Positions 47,310 through 55,130 of a stretch of DNA of 64,000 nt are shown here, piece after piece; the first letter of the stretch is position 1; each line of letters starts with the position of its first letter. A program made the position numbers and the translations under genes. Source of the stretch: JAFIFT01 sp020051095 (GTDB lineage Bacteria > Pseudomonadota > Gammaproteobacteria > Legionellales > Legionellaceae). Where the stretch lies: contig NZ_CAXMZT010000009.1 in assembly GCF_964199965.1 (NCBI RefSeq), forward strand, positions 101,674 to 165,673, written 5' to 3'. The notes under the pieces were generated by a model, which worked only from the letters and a program-made list of their open reading frames with translations, made no database searches and was not told where the DNA came from.

Positions 47310-49097
47310 TTAATCCCACAATTCAAGTGATTTACTCTTAATGACCTTACACATTTCTTGAATAAATGTATCTACTGACAAGTTGTTCTTCTGAGCTCCC
47401 TTTCGATCTCTGATGGATACTGTTTGGGATGTTGCCTCGTGATCACCGATTATCACGATGTAAGGAATTTTTTGTATCACAGCACTTCGAATCTTATAGC
47501 TCATTGTCTCACTCGCTAAATTAAGCTCAACTCTAATCCCATGTTGCAAAAGAAGTTTATAAATGTTTGTGCAGTACTCAACCTGCTTATCTGAAACAGA
47601 TACGATCATTGCTTGCGTCGGAGATAACCATACAGGAAATGCCCCTGCAAAATGCTCAATAAGATAGGCTATCATCCGCTCATGAGAACCTAGTGGCGCA
47701 CGATGTATTACATAGACTGGATGTAATTCTCCGTCTTCGCCAACGTAGTTAAGATCAAAGCGCTCTGAAGTCAAAAAATCCAATTGATTTGTGCTAATAG
47801 TGTATTCCGTGCCAATCGCACTTTTGATCTGCACATCTACTTTAGGCCCATAAAATGCTGCCTCCCCGTCTACTTCAACAAAAGGAAAGTCTACTTGTTG
47901 CATTGCTTTGCGCACTATAATTAGAGCTTTTTCCCATTGCTCAGGATTATTAATGTATTTATCGCCTTGGCTCAAATCGGGCTTTGAAAGACGTAGATAG
48001 TAATCTTGAATGCCTAATATTTTAAAATAATAGAGATACAGTCTTAAAACATTCGCAAATTCTTCTTCAGCCTGATCGACTCTGCAATAAATATGAGCAT
48101 CATTTTGACAAAAACCCCTTGTGCGCATCAATCCTGATAGAGCACCACTAGCCTCATATCGAAATGCATTGCCGTATTCGGCAATGCGAAATGGAAGATC
48201 CCGATAGGAGCGTTTATCGCTCTTATAGATTTGATGGTGATGAGGGCAATTCATAGGACGCAGATAATAGCGTTCATCATCAATCGTAATCGGAGCATAC
48301 ATATCTTCTTTGAAATAAGCTAAATGACCTGAGCATTCATAGAGTGCTTCCTTTCCTATAATAGGAGTTACCACACGTTGGTACCCATGCTCTGCTTCTA
48401 CTCGTCGTGCCCATCCCTCGAGTTCATCTCTTAAAATAGTTCCTTTAGGCAGCCATAAGGGGAGGCCTTGTCCAACCAAATCGGGTGAAAATGTGAATAA
48501 ACCCAACTCTTTGCCAAGTTTTCTATGATCACGTTTTTTAGCCTCTTCACGATTAAAGAGATAGTGCTTAAGCTCTTTTTGAGTTTTAAATGCAGTACCA
48601 TAGAGTCGTACTAACATTTTGTTATTACTATTGCCGCGCCAATAAGCACCTGCGATAGAAAGGAGTTTAAATGCTTTTATTTCTCTTGTATGCTCAACAT
48701 GCGGCCCTGCACATAAATCATAGTATGCATTGTCATGTGTACCTGTCCAATATACAGATGGAATACTATTCTTTTTTTCAATTTCATCAAGCCATTCTTG
48801 TTTATATACGTTGTTTTCAAAAAGATGTCTGGCCTCTGCTAAGCTCATTTCTTTCCGCTGAAAAGAGTGATTTTTATCGATAATGTGCTGCATTTCCTGT
48901 TCAATAACTGGAAAATCGGCCTCGGATACTCTAAGACCTTCAGGTAATTCAAAATCAAAATAAAATCCATCTTCTGTGGCTGGACCCGAAGCTTTTATAA
49001 TGCCAGGATATAACTTCTCCATTGCTTCCATTAAAATATGTTCACATGAATGACGTATTTTTAATAATTCGTTGTTATCTGATTTGTGTTGTTCCAT
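47310..49097 (-). CDS. thrS: Second threonyl-tRNA synthetase, without TGS domain
   Basis: 595 residues. It starts directly at the editing domain, so the ~60-residue TGS domain of normal ThrRS is missing. Editing residues are kept: HSCEH (HxxxH) near residue 17 and CAGPH near 129. Catalytic features include LRPMNCPHH, TRGFCQNDAHIYC (motif 2) and HRAPLGSHER (motif 3), plus an anticodon-binding end. A chromosomal full-length copy is expected elsewhere. Such extra ThrRS copies can give resistance to ThrRS inhibitors; here it leads a cluster with AlaX- and YbaK-like deacylases. Its leader is unusually structured. Confidence 0.92.
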   Translation of the reverse strand: MEQHKSDNNELLKIRHSCEHILMEAMEKLYPGIIKASGPATEDGFYFDFELPEGLRVSEADFPVIEQEMQHIIDKNHSFQRKEMSLAEARHLFENNVYKQEWLDEIEKKNSIPSVYWTGTHDNAYYDLCAGPHVEHTREIKAFKLLSIAGAYWRGNSNNKMLVRLYGTAFKTQKELKHYLFNREEAKKRDHRKLGKELGLFTFSPDLVGQGLPLWLPKGTILRDELEGWARRVEAEHGYQRVVTPIIGKEALYECSGHLAYFKEDMYAPITIDDERYYLRPMNCPHHHQIYKSDKRSYRDLPFRIAEYGNAFRYEASGALSGLMRTRGFCQNDAHIYCRVDQAEEEFANVLRLYLYYFKILGIQDYYLRLSKPDLSQGDKYINNPEQWEKALIIVRKAMQQVDFPFVEVDGEAAFYGPKVDVQIKSAIGTEYTISTNQLDFLTSERFDLNYVGEDGELHPVYVIHRAPLGSHERMIAYLIEHFAGAFPVWLSPTQAMIVSVSDKQVEYCTNIYKLLLQHGIRVELNLASETMSYKIRSAVIQKIPYIVIIGDHEATSQTVSIRDRKGAQKNNLSVDTFIQEMCKVIKSKSLELWD

Positions 49098-49126
49098 TAT
49101 ATAATCTCCACCAAGGACCTAAATAC

Positions 49127-49286
49127 AATCTGTTTTAATTGTTCTAAACAGATTTGGATTTGAAAAATAGATATGTGTGATCAGGCGAATAGACCCCTAA
49201 GGGGTATTGGTGAAGGTGGTGATTTTAGCAAAAGAATAGCTTACCGCTTTAAGAGCGGCTATTAAGTCTCGACTTAATAAGCTATT
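49127..49286 (-). promoter_or_regulatory. Structured leader upstream of the second thrS
   Basis: Reading the minus strand from 49286: a three-way junction with an outer 9-bp stem AATAGCTTA/TAAGCTATT (49235-49243 with 49278-49286) enclosing two hairpins, CCGCT/AGCGG (49244-49248 with 49254-49258) and TTAAGT/ACTTAA around 49262-49277. Then comes a hairpin ACCCC/GGGGT (49193-49205) and a 9-bp stem AATCTGTTT/AAACAGATT (49127-49154) just before the ribosome site GGTGGAG. It may act in autoregulation of thrS. No T-box motif is seen. Confidence 0.45.
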
Positions 49287-49393
49287 GTTAATTCTGTTCA
49301 TTTAAAACATAACCTATACTGATTATAAAATCACCTGTTAATTTTATGAGGTTTTTGGTGTTTTTGTCAAATTTAAGAGATTTTTTAAATTAA

Positions 49394-50053
49394 TTAGTGC
49401 TCTATGGAATTAATCCCGTCATTTACAAGCCTAATCTCAATTCGCTCTTTCCCGCCACCAATGTTAACTCTCTTCAGAGTGATATAACCCACTTCCGCAG
49501 TCGATTTAACATGCGTCCCGCCGCAAGGAACTTTGGAAAAGCCGTCAATCTCCCAATAACGTCTTTGGTTCTCAACGTCTGAAAATCCGGTTTTAATTGT
49601 CTCATTTTTTGCAATAATTACATTATATTCAGTCAATAAGCTGTCTAAAATAGAAGTAATGCTCTTGTCATAAATGAAATCTATCCTGGCCTTGGTTTCG
49701 GCAATATGTGCGCCGATTTTTTCTATACTTAACTTTCGTGTCACTAACTCAAGAACTAACTCAGCAGCAAAATGTAGGCGCATTAGCCTATATCTTCTAG
49801 GCCAATCGATTTCCATCAATACTTTATCACCAACAGAAAGCCCGTGTTTTTCTGGAAGGGTATAATAAATAAGGTTGCCTTCTATTTCAGAATTAGTGAT
49901 TTCCAGGCCATTAATATAAGCTTTATCACTTTCTTGTCCCCCTGAAAAAGAAAATGCTATGGTCTCTTCTAATAAAATACGATTAGCACTGACTAATGAA
50001 ACACTGGTAGTTAAGCTACGTTGATATGGATTATCCCAAAATACTTTTCTCAT
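49394..50053 (-). CDS. AlaX-like alanyl-tRNA editing protein
   Basis: 219 residues from ATG 50053. It matches free-standing AlaX/AlaRS editing domains: an N-terminal beta domain (FSFSGGQESD, where most have GGQ.GD) and a C-terminal half with CGGTHV. The first metal motif HxxxH reads HFAAE, with Glu in place of the second His, so zinc binding may be altered. The usual role is to hydrolyse mischarged Ser- or Gly-tRNA(Ala). It lies 335 bp upstream of thrS on the same strand. Confidence 0.82.
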   Translation of the reverse strand: MRKVFWDNPYQRSLTTSVSLVSANRILLEETIAFSFSGGQESDKAYINGLEITNSEIEGNLIYYTLPEKHGLSVGDKVLMEIDWPRRYRLMRLHFAAELVLELVTRKLSIEKIGAHIAETKARIDFIYDKSITSILDSLLTEYNVIIAKNETIKTGFSDVENQRRYWEIDGFSKVPCGGTHVKSTAEVGYITLKRVNIGGGKERIEIRLVNDGINSIEH

Positions 50054-50061
50054 GTTCACGC

Positions 50062-50553
50062 CTATTTAATTGAAACTATTTTTCCACCCGTTAACCCATC
50101 AAGATCACTAGAATGTAGAGAAAATAAGGCATTAGGCGTTCCAGCTGCGGCCCATAATGTATCAAATTTCAGCAAATCTTCATCTATAAAAATGTTATTT
50201 ATTGTTTGTTTGTGCCCAACTGGCGGTACACCACCGATCGCAAATCCTGTTATTTCTCGTGTAAAATTTGCATCGGCTTTAATTATTTTTTCGCTGATTA
50301 ATCTTTCAATTGTTTTCTCATTTACACGATTTATACCACTAGCGAGAATTAAAATAGGTCGATTAGTTTTTTCTGTACGAAATAGCAGTGACTTGATAAT
50401 TTGAGCTATTTCACATCCTATTGTAGTAGCTGCATCTTTAGCAGTGCGGGTGCTAGATGATAGCTCTACAACTTCAAATGCTAAACCTTTGTTCAACAAG
50501 ACATCTTGTACTATCTTTGCGCTATTACTCAATTTCATATGTTCATTAATCAT
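50062..50553 (-). CDS. YbaK/ProX-family aminoacyl-tRNA deacylase
   Basis: 163 residues, full length for the family. A lysine in AQIIKSLLF and the GGVPPVGH loop are the two family marks; the beta-rich fold ends in WAAAGTPNALFSL. Members clear Cys-tRNA(Pro) or Ala-tRNA(Pro). ATG 50553 is preceded by GAGG. It is 8 bp before the AlaX-like gene, and the three genes read as one unit with the DUF2000 gene 16 bp upstream. Confidence 0.87.
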   Translation of the reverse strand: MINEHMKLSNSAKIVQDVLLNKGLAFEVVELSSSTRTAKDAATTIGCEIAQIIKSLLFRTEKTNRPILILASGINRVNEKTIERLISEKIIKADANFTREITGFAIGGVPPVGHKQTINNIFIDEDLLKFDTLWAAAGTPNALFSLHSSDLDGLTGGKIVSIK

Positions 50554-50569
50554 ATTAGCCTCAGAAAAA

Positions 50570-50992
50570 TTATTTCCATAAAGAAAATTTTCTTGTCAAT
50601 TCAGTTACCCTATCCCAGTCACCAAATAAAACAATGCCATAATAAATAAGCTCCTCATTGCTTACTTGTAAGGTTCTTTCAATCTGTTCTTTGTAAGTAC
50701 CAATGGTCATCGTGTCAGTAAAATCATTACAAATGATATGATTCTCAATAGCTTCATTTCGTAGCTTTCTAATTTTGTTTGAATTCTCTGAGAGAATAAT
50801 AAAAGGTATTTCCGAAATGAATGGATGAGAACCACCATCAGCATCTTTGTATTCAGTTAAACGTAATTCTGATTTACCAATAGCAGAACCTAAACCAATA
50901 CACATATGGGCTAAGGCATTCATTACCTTACCGTTGTCTATACTTTTATTAAGAACAGCCACTAATTTATTTTTAAATTTCTCTTCTGACAT
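50570..50992 (-). CDS. DUF2000 protein (PTH2-like fold)
   Basis: 140 residues with a good GGAGATG site. KLVAVLNKSIDNGKVMNALAHM at the start and a helical TYKEQIERTLQ region fit DUF2000, a family with a peptidyl-tRNA-hydrolase-2-like fold but unknown function. It is the first gene of the deacylase unit, downstream of the XRE-cupin operators, which face both ways. Confidence 0.7.
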   Translation of the reverse strand: MSEEKFKNKLVAVLNKSIDNGKVMNALAHMCIGLGSAIGKSELRLTEYKDADGGSHPFISEIPFIILSENSNKIRKLRNEAIENHIICNDFTDTMTIGTYKEQIERTLQVSNEELIYYGIVLFGDWDRVTELTRKFSLWK

Positions 50993-51023
50993 GATACATC
51001 TCCAATCATTGTAACTTCACATT

Positions 51024-51078
51024 TTGTGCGTTATAACGCATAATTAGCTATAATAGCATTGTGCGCCATAACGCACAA
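51024..51078. promoter_or_regulatory. Paired operators around a -10 box (XRE-cupin regulator)
   Basis: Two related 20-bp inverted repeats, TTGTGCGTTATAACGCATAA (51024-51043) and TTGTGCGCCATAACGCACAA (51059-51078), begin 35 bp apart. The core TGCGTTATAACGCA of the first is a perfect palindrome. A TATAAT box (51049-51054) lies between them. The divergent genes DUF2000 and the XRE-cupin start on either side, so the regulator probably controls both. Confidence 0.65.
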
Positions 51079-51101
51079 GATGTTTCTAAAATAGGTGAAT
51101 A

Positions 51102-51674
51102 GTGAAAGATATAAACAAACACATTTCTCTAACTTTAAAAGGCTTACGTCGCGATCGAGGATGGAGTTTAGATAAAGCCGCGTTAGAGACAGGGGTAAGT
51201 AAAGCCATGTTAGGGCAAATTGAACGTGAAGAGTCTAGCCCCTCAATTGCAACCCTATGGAAAATTGCCAGTGGTTTCCATACATCTTTTTCTTCATTTA
51301 TTGAGGATATTAGTACTGATTTTAACAGCCCTATTTATCGTGCAGGCCAACCCCAACAGCTTCATGCCATGGATGAAAAAATTCGTATAATGCCGCTGTT
51401 CCCTTTTGATAATGAATTAAATTTTGAACTATTCGTCATTGAATTATTACCAGGCTGCGAGCATTTGTCACCGCCACATGAGCATGGTGTTATTGAACAT
51501 GTTATTGTGGTGGATGGGACAATGGAGCTCTTAGTAAATGGCATCTGGAAATCCTTATGCAAGGGTGAGGGGATTCGGTTCAATGCGCATCAACCACATG
51601 GCTACCGAAACACCACATCTGAAAATGCTTCTTTTCACGATGTGATCCATTATCCAAAGCAAGAATCTTATTAA
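51102..51674 (+). CDS. XRE-cupin transcriptional regulator
   Basis: 190 residues from GTG 51102. An XRE helix-turn-helix (GVSKAMLGQIEREESSPSI) is followed by a cupin_2 barrel (SPPHEHGVIEHVIVVDGTMEL). Proteins of this type sense a small metabolite and often sit next to transport or amino-acid genes. Divergent from the DUF2000-YbaK-AlaX-thrS unit with two operators between, it is the likely local regulator. Confidence 0.88.
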   Translation: MKDINKHISLTLKGLRRDRGWSLDKAALETGVSKAMLGQIEREESSPSIATLWKIASGFHTSFSSFIEDISTDFNSPIYRAGQPQQLHAMDEKIRIMPLFPFDNELNFELFVIELLPGCEHLSPPHEHGVIEHVIVVDGTMELLVNGIWKSLCKGEGIRFNAHQPHGYRNTTSENASFHDVIHYPKQESY

Positions 51675-51718
51675 TGAATCACAGGAGTTCAGACATATCT
51701 AATTTGTAGATTTCATGA

Positions 51719-52048
51719 TTATAAAGATTCCTGTTGAATGCCTTTAACCTTATTAAATTTGCTCAGGGTGTCATTGGTAATTTGAGCGATTTTATCATTA
51801 TCAAAATTAAATTTATCAACGGCGATTTCTTTAACAATTCCATTAATCTGAATAATTAATTTTTGGCAATACTCTTCGATGTCACTGGCTTTTTTCTCGT
51901 CTTTATTTTCAGCCTTGCTGCTCATGACCATGAGTCCAATTTCAACAAGCCTTGTTGTCGTATAAGAGAGCGAGTCATTCTCTTTACCAGCTATTTTAAG
52001 CACTTGCTCATGGAGATTGTCAGGTAAGGTAACAGTAATTCGAGCCAT
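51719..52048 (-). CDS. Ribbon-helix-helix DNA-binding protein, possible relaxosome factor
   Basis: 109 residues from ATG 52048 with AAGAGG; the longer reading upstream is rejected. The start MARITVTLPDNLHEQVLKIA is an RHH/Arc-MetJ strand and helix; the rest is a charged helical oligomerisation part. Proteins like this (TraY, TraM-type) bind oriT palindromes in F-like systems. Directly upstream are stacked TATGCA-type palindromes and an F-like nick motif, which makes a relaxosome role the best guess. A simple autoregulator is the alternative. Confidence 0.6.
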   Translation of the reverse strand: MARITVTLPDNLHEQVLKIAGKENDSLSYTTTRLVEIGLMVMSSKAENKDEKKASDIEEYCQKLIIQINGIVKEIAVDKFNFDNDKIAQITNDTLSKFNKVKGIQQESL

Positions 52049-52153
52049 AATATAACCTCTTTTTGCGATGATGTTGGATGTCTGGCTGATGCATCCGTGC
52101 ACGCCAACCCTAATTTCAATTAGATCATATTAGGCTATATATTTCAACTGGTT

Positions 52154-52226
52154 ACTACTGGTAGTATGCAGATCTGCATAAGACAATATGCACATTAAAT
52201 TTAAATTTGATGCACATTTGCATACT
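52154..52226. repeat. Palindrome cluster beside the RHH gene
   Basis: Within 73 bp: ACTAC-TG-GTAGT (52154-52165), the perfect 16-bp palindrome TATGCAGATCTGCATA (52165-52180), two direct copies of ATGCACATT (52188 and 52210) around the palindrome AAATTTAAATTT (52197-52208), and AGTATGCA at 52163 pairing with TGCATACT at 52219. These look like protein-binding sites of an oriT accessory factor. Confidence 0.6.
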
Positions 52227-52322
52227 GCTTTTTGATTACTAATTAGCCAACATTTAAAATTTTGCAGTCACCCTTTGCAAATATGGCTTTATTCTCAATA
52301 AATACAATGAGTTACACATACT

Positions 52323-52350
52323 GCAACCAGTTGCGAAAGGTGTGCTGTTT
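52323..52350 (+). other. oriT: Candidate F-type oriT nick region
   Basis: GCAAC-CA-GTTGC hairpin (52323-52334) is followed directly by GAAAGGTGTGCTG. In F the same order is a GCAAAAAC...GTTTTTGC hairpin followed by a G-rich run ending GGTGT, cut before the next G. By that analogy, nicking would fall after T52343. It lies in a gene-free gap of 450 bp (52049-52498) with the palindrome cluster next to it. The relaxase gene is 9 kb away, with cargo between. Confidence 0.5.
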
Positions 52351-52498
52351 TCTTTTTTAGAGTTGTCTTGTTCATTAATTCTCAGATCAAGTTTTATGTG
52401 AATCTGACTATTTTTTATTAAGCGCGGATCAATTGCGTGTTTGTGATTTAATGCCGAATCTAAATTTTAGCTATCAATTTACACCATGATCTCCCGGT

Positions 52499-52876
52499 TT
52501 AACCCACTCTATTCTTTGCTTGTTTCCAGATAGACATCAACTCATCAAAAGTGTGTCCTTCCAAATTAATGAGTTTCTTTTCATGAGCAATCATTTTGAC
52601 AGCGCGAAGCCGCCGCTCAAATTTTTCTAAGGTTTGTTGTAGTGTATCTTTGGGATCTAATTTACAAAATACACACAGTGAAAACACGGCATGCAATAGG
52701 TCACCTATTTCTTCCTGCAAAGCAGATGAGTTATCATTAATTCCTGCTTTTAAATGCTCATCGACTTCAATACACTCACTTTGGATTTGAGTCATAATCT
52801 GATCGGTCGTTTCCCACTGAAAACCAAATTCAGTAGCTTCATTTTCTAATGCTGCAATTTTTTCTAATAGATTCAT
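52499..52876 (-). CDS. MazG-like nucleotide pyrophosphohydrolase
   Basis: 125 residues. The helical MazG core has the metal-binding pattern ECIEVDEHL followed by LQEEIGDLLHAVFSL (the EExxD pair). This family hydrolyses nucleoside triphosphates such as (d)NTP or alarmone-related substrates. It lies 14 bp downstream of the NYN-domain gene on the same strand. Confidence 0.85.
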   Translation of the reverse strand: MNLLEKIAALENEATEFGFQWETTDQIMTQIQSECIEVDEHLKAGINDNSSALQEEIGDLLHAVFSLCVFCKLDPKDTLQQTLEKFERRLRAVKMIAHEKKLINLEGHTFDELMSIWKQAKNRVG

Positions 52877-52890
52877 TAATTATTTCCACG

Positions 52891-53673
52891 TTATTCTTGT
52901 CTACCACGTAAATATAAAACTTTTGTGTTCGATCCAGGATTGACTCGTTCTTCCGTTTCAAAAATCTCCGGTTTTCCCTTAACCAAATCACTCAGCTTTT
53001 TGAAACCATAAAGCCTGGAATCAAAGTCTGGTTTTAACTTAGTTAAATAGCCACCAAATGTTCCTATGTATGCCCAACCAGTATCATCGTATGAGTTATT
53101 TAATGCTTCTAGAATAAATTCTTTTGGAAATTCTTGTGCTGAGGGTTCATTAGCTTTTGCTTGTTTAACAGGCTGCTTTCTCTTTTTTGACTGGCTAATT
53201 AATTGATCAGGTGGTGCTACAGGGCGTAGTACTTCAGTGAAAATAAATTTATTGCAGGCATTACGAAATGCCTCTGGTGTTTTTTTTTCTCCAAATCCAA
53301 AAACTTGCAACCCTTCTTCACGAATACGGTTAGCAAGACTTGTAAAATCACTATCACTTGACACGATACAAAAACCACCAAAACGATGCGTATAAAGTAG
53401 ATCCATAGCATCAATAATAAGTGCACTATCTGTTGCATTTTTTCCAGAAGTAAAAGCAAACTGCTGTACTGGTTTTATAGCGTATTTATGCAATACCTTT
53501 TTCCATTGTGCGCTAGATGGTAAGGTGAAATCGCCATAAATTCTCCTTACGATAGCATCTCCATAACCAGCAATCTCAGTTAAAAGACCATCAATAATAA
53601 CTGCTCGAGCATTATCAGCATCAATAAGTACAGCTAATTTTAACGCGGCTTCATCTGTTGTAATTTTTGTCAT
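52891..53673 (-). CDS. NYN-domain nuclease with OST-HTH/LOTUS domain
   Basis: 260 residues. The N-terminal domain is a NYN/LabA-type PIN-like nuclease: acidic residues in LIDADN, TDSALIIDAMDLL and IVSSDSDFTSL form the metal site. After a Lys-rich linker comes a C-terminal OST-HTH (LOTUS) domain (FILEALNNSYDDTGWAYIGTFG), which binds RNA or G4 nucleic acid. This pairing is widespread in bacteria with unknown targets. Upstream of mazG in a likely operon. Confidence 0.85.
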   Translation of the reverse strand: MTKITTDEAALKLAVLIDADNARAVIIDGLLTEIAGYGDAIVRRIYGDFTLPSSAQWKKVLHKYAIKPVQQFAFTSGKNATDSALIIDAMDLLYTHRFGGFCIVSSDSDFTSLANRIREEGLQVFGFGEKKTPEAFRNACNKFIFTEVLRPVAPPDQLISQSKKRKQPVKQAKANEPSAQEFPKEFILEALNNSYDDTGWAYIGTFGGYLTKLKPDFDSRLYGFKKLSDLVKGKPEIFETEERVNPGSNTKVLYLRGRQE

Positions 53674-53695
53674 GCTAATTGACCTGTTTTATAAA

Positions 53696-54196
53696 TTATT
53701 TATTTTTGGAACGATAAAATTTACACTCAACACCATGACCAAGTTCATCTTTATAATATTCCATACCACACTTCTCCATTACTCGATGTGATGCACTATG
53801 TTTGAGTGGCGCAAAAGCAATAATATAATCAGAATTGATATTTATTTTACTCCATTCAAGAAGTGCCTCTAGTGCTTCAGATGCATAACCCATACCCCAA
53901 AATTTTCTTACAATAAGGTATCCAACTTCAATTTCCCCTGTTTCAATTGGCCCAAATCCACATCGTCCAATGAATTCATGAGTCACCTTATTGAATATAA
54001 CAAAACCAGGCAATCCTTTATCTCCATAAAGGTTCATAATCTGTTTTATTCTTCGCTTAGTCTGCTCGCGATCTTGTGTTCCATCAGGAAAGAATTTTCT
54101 AACTTCTCGGTCTGCATGAAGCTGAGCAACTTGATCTAAGTCCTCATCCTTAATTAAACGCAAAAGCATCCTTGGTGTTTCAATTTTAATGGTCAT
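53696..54196 (-). CDS. GNAT acetyltransferase, RimJ/RimL type
   Basis: 166 residues. RimJ/RimL layout with TPRMLLRLIKDEDLDQVAQL at the start, GYLIVRKFWGMGYASEAL as the acetyl-CoA loop and HRVMEKCGMEYY at the end. These enzymes acetylate protein N-termini or small amines. It sits 10 bp downstream of the aldo-keto reductase gene on the same strand. Confidence 0.8.
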   Translation of the reverse strand: MTIKIETPRMLLRLIKDEDLDQVAQLHADREVRKFFPDGTQDREQTKRRIKQIMNLYGDKGLPGFVIFNKVTHEFIGRCGFGPIETGEIEVGYLIVRKFWGMGYASEALEALLEWSKININSDYIIAFAPLKHSASHRVMEKCGMEYYKDELGHGVECKFYRSKNK

Positions 54197-54206
54197 ATTG
54201 GTTCAC

Positions 54207-55049
54207 TTATAATCCTATATTTTCTATATATTGAATTTCTTCTTGTGTAAGCTCAAAGTCATATATGTTTAAATCATTATCCATGTGTTGTTGATTTGTA
54301 GTGCCGGTTAAAGGCAATATCCCCACTTGGTTTGCAAAGCGAAATATAATTTGCGGGATGGTTTTATCATATTTTACAGCAAGTGATTGCATGTGAGGGT
54401 TTAATAAATACCGCTGATTCGCAGTGAGCAAAGAAAATCCTTGATAGATAATCTTGTTTTTTTGACTAAATGTCCTAACGTCTTGATCCCATTGTGTTAT
54501 GGCGAAACATCTATTTTGTATAAACGACGGCTTTATAGAGACTTTTCTATATAGTTCTTCAACTTGTGCCATATTAACGTTAGAAATGCCGAGAAACTTT
54601 ACCTTTCTACTACACACCAGCTCTTCCATGGCCTGCCAAATTTCTAAATCTGCATCGATTATTCCATGAGATAGTGAAGGGCCATGAAGTATATAGGCGT
54701 CAATGTAGTCTGTCTGTAAATGTTCTAGTGAGCTTGCAAAGGATTGCTTGACCTGGTTGGTCAATGAATCAAATTCATCATAAGGTTTTCTATGATCTTG
54801 GCCATGTACAGAGGTAAATTTTGTTTGTAGAAATAAATCACTGCGTGTTTTTTGACTAGTTGTTAAAAATTGATCAATTGCATCACCCACGGCTTCTTCA
54901 AAATAATGCCTACGTTGATTGGCAGTATCAATCCCTCGAAATCCTGAGTTGAGTGCCTGGAGCACCAAACGTTTTGTGTCATCTTCTTTCCATGCTGTAC
55001 CATATAAAATAGGGGGAGTGGTTGATGTGTCGTTTTGTTTTATATTCAT
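54207..55049 (-). CDS. Aldo-keto reductase
   Basis: 280 residues. AKR barrel residues are visible: FRGIDTANQRRHYFE (catalytic Asp and Tyr), LQTKFT (Lys), YILHGPS (His) and IFRFANQVGILPLTGTT for NADPH contacts. Reduces aldehydes or ketones with NADPH; the specific substrate is unknown. Confidence 0.85.
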   Translation of the reverse strand: MNIKQNDTSTTPPILYGTAWKEDDTKRLVLQALNSGFRGIDTANQRRHYFEEAVGDAIDQFLTTSQKTRSDLFLQTKFTSVHGQDHRKPYDEFDSLTNQVKQSFASSLEHLQTDYIDAYILHGPSLSHGIIDADLEIWQAMEELVCSRKVKFLGISNVNMAQVEELYRKVSIKPSFIQNRCFAITQWDQDVRTFSQKNKIIYQGFSLLTANQRYLLNPHMQSLAVKYDKTIPQIIFRFANQVGILPLTGTTNQQHMDNDLNIYDFELTQEEIQYIENIGL

Positions 55050-55130
55050 AATGCCGCCTCCATTGGTGTCACAGCATAACCAAGCATTATCCTCCTCAAA
55101 ATATAGAGGTATTTTTCGGAGGATAATGAG

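Noticed and set aside
49098..49390. T-box riboswitch before thrS2
   Set aside because: No T-box antiterminator consensus or specifier loop could be found; the hairpins are of another type.
52154..52226. CRISPR-like or iteron array
   Set aside because: Only two 9-bp direct copies with mixed palindromes and no regular spacers; an accessory-protein binding region fits better.
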